Shown piece by piece: positions 60,292 to 64,000 of a stretch of DNA of 64,000 bases. How positions within the stretch are numbered: the stretch's first letter is position 1; each line of letters begins with the position of its first letter. Position numbers and translations under genes: made by a program. The notes beneath the pieces were generated by a model. That model did not search any database, had not been told where the DNA came from, and saw only the letters and a program-made list of their open reading frames with translations. The DNA is from an uncultured Candidatus Saccharibacteria bacterium (GTDB lineage Bacteria; Patescibacteriota; Saccharimonadia; Saccharimonadales; Saccharimonadaceae), in NCBI GenBank assembly GCA_958399925.1, contig CATXOC010000003.1:1-64000 (forward strand), in the 5' to 3' direction.

Positions 60292-62172
60292 TTATTTCTT
60301 ATCGACAACTTCGCCTTCAACAGCGCCGTCATCACTCTTTTTATCATCAGACTTCGACTGAGCCTCCTTTGCAGCAGCCTCATACATCTTGGCACCAATT
60401 TTCTGGATTGCCTCTGACAATTCCTTCTGAGCAGACTCTATATCGTCCTTCTTCTCGTCCTTTAGATGCTTCTCGGCTTCCTTAACTGCCTCGTCTATTT
60501 TCTTCTTATCGTCATCAGAGATTTTATCTTTGAATTCGTCTGGCATTTTCTTTGCTTGATAAATTGTATTTTCTAGCATATTGCGTGCATCAGTAGTTTC
60601 GCGCGCTTCCTTGTCTTCTTCTGCATGTGCTTCTGCTTCAGCTTGAGCCTTTGCGATATCTTCCTTTGATAGATTACCGCTGTTCTGAATGGTAATCGAC
60701 TGCTCTTTACCAGTACCTTTATCCTTAGCAGAAACATTTAGAATACCGTTGGCATCAATATTAAAGGTTACTTCGATTTGCGGAATACCGCGCGGAGCTG
60801 GAGCAATACCATCCAAGATAAAGCGACCAAGTGACTTATTATCGCGAGCAAATTCACGCTCACCCTGCAAGACGTTAATCTCAACCTGTGGCTGATTATC
60901 CGATGCAGTCGAGAATACCTGCGACTTGCTAGTCGGAATAGTAGTGTTACGCTCAATCAGTTTAGTCGATACGCCACCCATAGTCTCAATACCTAGGCTC
61001 AATGGTGTTACATCTAGTAACAGCACATCCTTGACGTCACCTGCTAGCACGCCACCCTGAATTGCAGCACCATCTGCGACAACCTCATCTGGGTTTACAC
61101 CAGCCATCGGCTCTTTACCAAAGATTTCCTTAGCCTTTTCGATCACAGCGGGCATACGAGTCATACCACCAACTAGCACAACATGACCAAGGTCAGATGA
61201 CGTTACACCAGCATCCTTCATTGCCTTCTCGCATGGAATTGCCAAGCGATCAATTAGGTCAGAACATAGTTCCTCGACCTTAGCACGAGTTAATGTAGTC
61301 TCGAAGTGTTTAGGACCGCTAGCATCAGCTGTAATGAACGGTAGGTTTACTTCGTATTCAGTAGTGGTCGATAGTTCCTTCTTAGCCTTCTCGGCTTCGT
61401 CCTTCAAGCGCTGCATGGCAGCTTTATCCGAACGTAGGTCAATACCAGACTCACTCTTGAACTCGTCTAGGAAGTAATCAACAATACGGTTATCGAAGTC
61501 CTCACCTCCTAGGTGAGTATCACCGTTGGTCGACTTCACTTCAAACACACCGTCACCTAACTCTAGAATAGATACATCAAACGTACCACCACCTAGATCA
61601 AACACTACAATCTTCTCGTCGTCATTCTTATCTAGACCATAGGCCAGAGCTGCAGCTGTCGGCTCGTTTACGATACGCTTGACTTCTAGACCAGCAATTT
61701 TACCTGCGTCCTTAGTAGCTTGACGTTGACTATCGTCAAAGTATGCCGGCACAGTAATCACAGCCTCGGTCACCGGCTTGCCAAGATAATGCTCAGCGTC
61801 TGCTTTGATCTTCGACAGGATCATTGCACTGACTTCCTCTGGACTATAGACTTTACCATTAATCTCTACAGCTGCATTGCCCTTATTGTTAACAATCTTG
61901 TACGGCATAATATCAATGTCACGCTGTACTTCTTTGTCATCAAAACGACGACCCATCAAACGCTTGATAGCATAAATAGTGTTCTCTGCGTTAGTTACAC
62001 GCTGACGCTGCGCAACTTTGCCAACTAGACGCTCACCTTTTTTGTTAATTGCTACTACCGACGGAGTCGTACGGTCGCCCTCCTTGTTGGCGATAATTTC
62101 TGGCTTACCTGCTAACAGATATGCCACAGCACTGTTAGTCGTACCAAGGTCAATGCCAATAATTGTACCCAT
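60292..62172 (-). CDS. dnaK: Chaperone protein DnaK (Hsp70)
   Basis: A 626-residue Hsp70. ATPase domain motifs: [40 protein letters not shown]; substrate domain [19 protein letters not shown] and [17 protein letters not shown]; a charged C-terminal tail ends [11 protein letters not shown]. It has the deletion in the N-terminal lobe typical of Gram-positive-type DnaK (short stretch after [12 protein letters not shown]). I start at 62172 (MGTIIGID) with AAGGGGC upstream; the frame's ATG at 62196 adds eight untypical residues. Regulated by CIRCE. Genes of the machine are dispersed: grpE and hrcA lie upstream, dnaJ about 17 kb away. Confidence 0.98.
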   Translation of the reverse strand: MGTIIGIDLGTTNSAVAYLLAGKPEIIANKEGDRTTPSVVAINKKGERLVGKVAQRQRVTNAENTIYAIKRLMGRRFDDKEVQRDIDIMPYKIVNNKGNAAVEINGKVYSPEEVSAMILSKIKADAEHYLGKPVTEAVITVPAYFDDSQRQATKDAGKIAGLEVKRIVNEPTAAALAYGLDKNDDEKIVVFDLGGGTFDVSILELGDGVFEVKSTNGDTHLGGEDFDNRIVDYFLDEFKSESGIDLRSDKAAMQRLKDEAEKAKKELSTTTEYEVNLPFITADASGPKHFETTLTRAKVEELCSDLIDRLAIPCEKAMKDAGVTSSDLGHVVLVGGMTRMPAVIEKAKEIFGKEPMAGVNPDEVVADGAAIQGGVLAGDVKDVLLLDVTPLSLGIETMGGVSTKLIERNTTIPTSKSQVFSTASDNQPQVEINVLQGEREFARDNKSLGRFILDGIAPAPRGIPQIEVTFNIDANGILNVSAKDKGTGKEQSITIQNSGNLSKEDIAKAQAEAEAHAEEDKEARETTDARNMLENTIYQAKKMPDEFKDKISDDDKKKIDEAVKEAEKHLKDEKKDDIESAQKELSEAIQKIGAKMYEAAAKEAQSKSDDKKSDDGAVEGEVVDKK

Positions 62173-62248
62173 TAAATGCCCCTTTCTATTAATCATTTAA
62201 AACAAACTTCATTCTGGCGCTCGGTCTACCCGTTTGCCAACTATCTCT

Positions 62249-62286
62249 AGTCTAGACCGTTAGCACTCGCATGTCAAGAGTGCTAG
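62249..62286 (-). promoter_or_regulatory. CIRCE operator and promoter of dnaK
   Basis: TTAGCACTC (62260-62268), 9-nt spacer, GAGTGCTAG (62278-62286): CIRCE with one change from perfect symmetry. On the minus strand TTGACA (complement of 62272-62277) and TAGACT (complement of 62249-62254) are 17 bp apart, and the -35 box lies inside the operator, so HrcA would exclude polymerase. The leader is about 70 nt, unlike the nearly leaderless dnaJ. Confidence 0.93.
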
Positions 62287-62378
62287 TTGTTGTTATTTTG
62301 TCTACTTTGTAGACATTCCTTAGTGTTTGTGTTTACATCATGGTATACTAAATACAGCATAAAATAGGAGGAATAAAA

Positions 62379-63026
62379 ATGCAGTCACAGGTAAAGCAGC
62401 GCAACCCAATTGTCGTACTTATACTATCTTTCATCACATTCGGCATCTATGATTGGTACTGGTTGGTCAAAGTAAAAGGCGAACTAAACAGATCACAGAA
62501 CTCTGTGAATATCCCAACTGCTTGGGTTTGGGTTATTCCGGTTATCGGTACCATATGGTACGAATGGAAATTTAGTGAGGCCACTGAAATCGTAACCAGT
62601 GGCAAATATTCAGCACCGGTTACATTTATGCTACTATTTGTTCTTGGTCCAATTGGCTATGCAATTTTGCAGGACGGTTACAATAAGAGTGGTAGCATTA
62701 CCACAGCACCAGAAGCACTGGCAACACCGGCGACAACGACGGCGCCAGTAATGCCGGCAGCACCAACCACCCCAACGACTCCATTTACTACTGTAGCTCC
62801 ATCAGACACCGTAGCTCCGACTACTTCAACAGTACCAACAACTTCAGTCACATCAACTAGTTCGACCAACCCATTTGAGACGGTGACACCAGCTAATTCA
62901 ACTAATCCATTTGAGGCGACAACACCGGTTACTCCAGCTGCGCCGACCACACCAGCCAATCCATTTACACCAGCAGATAATAGCGCCAACCAGAATGTTG
63001 ATGACACTAATTTCTTTAACAGATAA
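62379..63026 (+). CDS. DUF4234 membrane protein with Pro/Thr-rich tail
   Basis: A 215-residue protein. Its first ~100 residues hold a DUF4234-type domain with three membrane helices, recognised from QRNPIVVLILSFITFGIYDW and YWLVKVKGELNR. The last ~110 residues are a repetitive Pro/Thr/Ala segment with NPFE/NPFT repeats (TNPFETVTPANSTNPFEATT), ending in an acidic tail; the tail is likely flexible and cytoplasmic or outside depending on topology. Strong AGGAGG and TATACT -10. It is inserted between dnaK and grpE on the opposite strand and faces away from the CIRCE promoter, so it is probably not part of the heat-shock regulon. Confidence 0.8.
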   Translation: MQSQVKQRNPIVVLILSFITFGIYDWYWLVKVKGELNRSQNSVNIPTAWVWVIPVIGTIWYEWKFSEATEIVTSGKYSAPVTFMLLFVLGPIGYAILQDGYNKSGSITTAPEALATPATTTAPVMPAAPTTPTTPFTTVAPSDTVAPTTSTVPTTSVTSTSSTNPFETVTPANSTNPFEATTPVTPAAPTTPANPFTPADNSANQNVDDTNFFNR

Positions 63027-63044
63027 TTAGTCTACGTAATTAAT

Positions 63045-63071
63045 AAATCCACCTTAGATAAAGGTGGATTT
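63045..63071. terminator. Intrinsic terminator between the DUF4234 gene and grpE
   Basis: AAATCCACCTT/AAGGTGGATTT with a 5-nt loop followed by TTTGG; can stop both convergent transcripts. Confidence 0.88.
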
Positions 63072-63095
63072 TTGGTATTAACGCAACCAGTCCGA

Positions 63096-63572
63096 CTATT
63101 TTCTAGTCACGCTTACCATAACTGGACGTAAAACTTCACCATGATACAAATAGCCCGAGCGCAGAACAGCAGACAGTACTTCGGTTTCACCTTCGGCATC
63201 ATCCATTTGGATTGCGTCATGCTGGTTGTGATCAAACACGTCGCCTGGTTTTGCATCAATCTTAGTCAGACCAATATCAGACAATGACTTGGCTAATTTT
63301 TTCTGCATAGCTACGATACCCTTAGCCCACTCGTTATCTGCAAGGTCTGCTGGCACATTAGCCAATGCCGCATCGATAATGTCGAGAGTTGGCAATAGTT
63401 TCTTTACAGTTTCACTCTGCCCCGTCTGACGTGCAACCGTTAAATCATTCTCAATATGCTTGCGATAGTTCTCGAAGTCGGCACGCGTCCGTTGTAAATC
63501 ATTGGTTAGCTCAGCAACCTTGTCTGTTAGATCACTGGACTGCTGGTCATTATTATCTACTTTTTTATTCAT
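63096..63572 (-). CDS. grpE: Nucleotide exchange factor GrpE
   Basis: A 158-residue GrpE that drives ADP release from DnaK. A long N-terminal coiled coil (TDKVAELTNDLQRTRADFEN) and the RKHIENDLTVA region lead to the beta-wing with PGDVFDHNQHDAIQM and SGYLYHGEVLRPVMVSV. Shorter than E. coli GrpE (197). A GAGGAG site precedes the ATG. It follows hrcA by 23 bp in the order hrcA-grpE and is separated from dnaK by the oppositely oriented DUF4234 gene. Confidence 0.96.
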   Translation of the reverse strand: MNKKVDNNDQQSSDLTDKVAELTNDLQRTRADFENYRKHIENDLTVARQTGQSETVKKLLPTLDIIDAALANVPADLADNEWAKGIVAMQKKLAKSLSDIGLTKIDAKPGDVFDHNQHDAIQMDDAEGETEVLSAVLRSGYLYHGEVLRPVMVSVTRK

Positions 63573-63595
63573 AAATTACTCCTCTAATACCGTTT

Positions 63596-64000
63596 CTAGT
63601 TATTCAAAAAGCGCTCAAGCATGCGTCCTGTCTCTGACACAAGCGCCATCACTCGCGCGTAACTCTGTCTAGTTGGACCTAGTACGCCAATATAGCTGTT
63701 ATCGGAATACGGCGAATGAAAATGGCTAATAATCAGCGATACGCCACTATCTCGACCAATCGGGTTCTCTGATCCGATAAAAACATTTAGCGTCTCATTT
63801 GGCGCAGCTTCACGTAGCCAAGGCTCTAAATTGTCCAGCAGTGACGCCACCGCACGCACGTGTTGCCCATCCTCGAATTCCGGTTGCGAAAACAGATTAG
63901 TCATACCAGACAAATACAACTGCTCACCGATAGTCGCAAAGCCCAAATTATGCGTAATTTCAACCAGTGAATCAACCGCTGAACGAATCGCTAAATCCGA
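63596..64000 (-). CDS. hrcA: Heat-inducible transcription repressor HrcA, C-terminal part (cut by window edge)
   Basis: The frame is open to the right edge, giving about 134 C-terminal residues; the winged-helix DNA-binding part is outside the window. Visible features are the conserved FIGSENPIGRDSGVSLII segment and the family's terminal YIGVLGPTRQSYARVMALV. HrcA binds CIRCE and represses hrcA-grpE-dnaK and dnaJ; both CIRCE elements of this window are its expected targets. GroEL, which stabilises HrcA, is not seen here. Confidence 0.95.
   Translation of the reverse strand, partial: SDLAIRSAVDSLVEITHNLGFATIGEQLYLSGMTNLFSQPEFEDGQHVRAVASLLDNLEPWLREAAPNETLNVFIGSENPIGRDSGVSLIISHFHSPYSDNSYIGVLGPTRQSYARVMALVSETGRMLERFLNN

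Overview
This window looks like a chromosome segment of a streamlined Patescibacteria/CPR bacterium, most likely Candidatus Saccharibacteria (TM7). The grounds are the dense gene packing, the small conserved repertoire with many lineage-type short hypothetical proteins, a zinc-free short bL32, a Mur ligase lacking its N-terminal domain, no amino-acid biosynthesis genes, and secreted or membrane proteins of the kind seen in epibionts. UGA is an ordinary stop codon (for example the gene ending at 10562), which argues against Gracilibacteria/Absconditabacteria. The taxonomic call is inference; no rRNA lies in the window.

Layout. 1-8.4 kb: a lysine-rich repeat protein cut by the left edge, smpB, two GT4 glycosyltransferases, a thioredoxin reductase/glutaredoxin/zinc-ribbon redox cluster, a GH13 branching-type enzyme, tRNA-Gln and a divergent pair (TM2 protein and a hypothetical). 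8.4-16.4 kb: an ABC-F ATPase, a two-gene DinB translesion operon with a long structured leader, a copper P-type ATPase, an HdeD-like protein and a GH13 alpha-glucosidase. 16.4-21 kb: a candidate small RNA, trmD, and the khpA/rpsP/rnc/nudix/nusB/rpmF information-processing run. 21-38 kb: leuS, a MurF-like ligase, a CtpE-like Ca2+ ATPase, tRNA-Ala(CGC), a second candidate structured RNA, ligA, a Tim44-like/polytopic membrane/HtpX/LemA cluster, tRNA-Leu, a two-component system, CorA and tRNA-Val(CAC). 36.9-38.5 kb is a sparse accessory stretch between tRNA genes with a frameshifted DUF6994 gene, a short transcription unit holding a 7-T tract and a perfect 15-bp inverted repeat. 38.5-51.5 kb: two tRNAs, typA, an SGNH esterase, dnaJ under CIRCE, small unknown genes, an anchored HNH nuclease, a second CorA, a DsbA-like protein, a CBS membrane protein, aspS and a TylF-like methyltransferase. 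51.5-64 kb: a P1B ATPase, a heterodimeric ABC exporter, an RCC1/TIG surface protein, gpmA, dnaK under CIRCE, a DUF4234 protein, grpE and the C-terminal part of hrcA, cut by the right edge.

How it works together. The HrcA/CIRCE regulon is unusually complete: repressor (hrcA), its targets dnaK and dnaJ each with a CIRCE placed over the promoter, and grpE. Three P-type ATPases (Cu+, Ca2+-type, SPC-type), two CorA channels and the exporter suggest that transport is a major theme, while the secreted/anchored proteins (SGNH esterase, HNH nuclease, LysM, RCC1/TIG) fit life on a host surface.

The most striking genome-wide signal is promoter architecture. At least fourteen genes have a -10 hexamer (TATAAT, TAAAAT, TATGAT or TATAGT), often in a TGTGC-type extended context, ending only 6-8 nt before the start codon, which predicts leaderless mRNAs; other genes carry classical AGGAGG-type ribosome binding sites. 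The window therefore appears to mix leaderless and SD-led translation. Two independently promoted, terminator-bounded structured RNAs and two homopolymer frameshifts in one tRNA-flanked island are the other leading observations.
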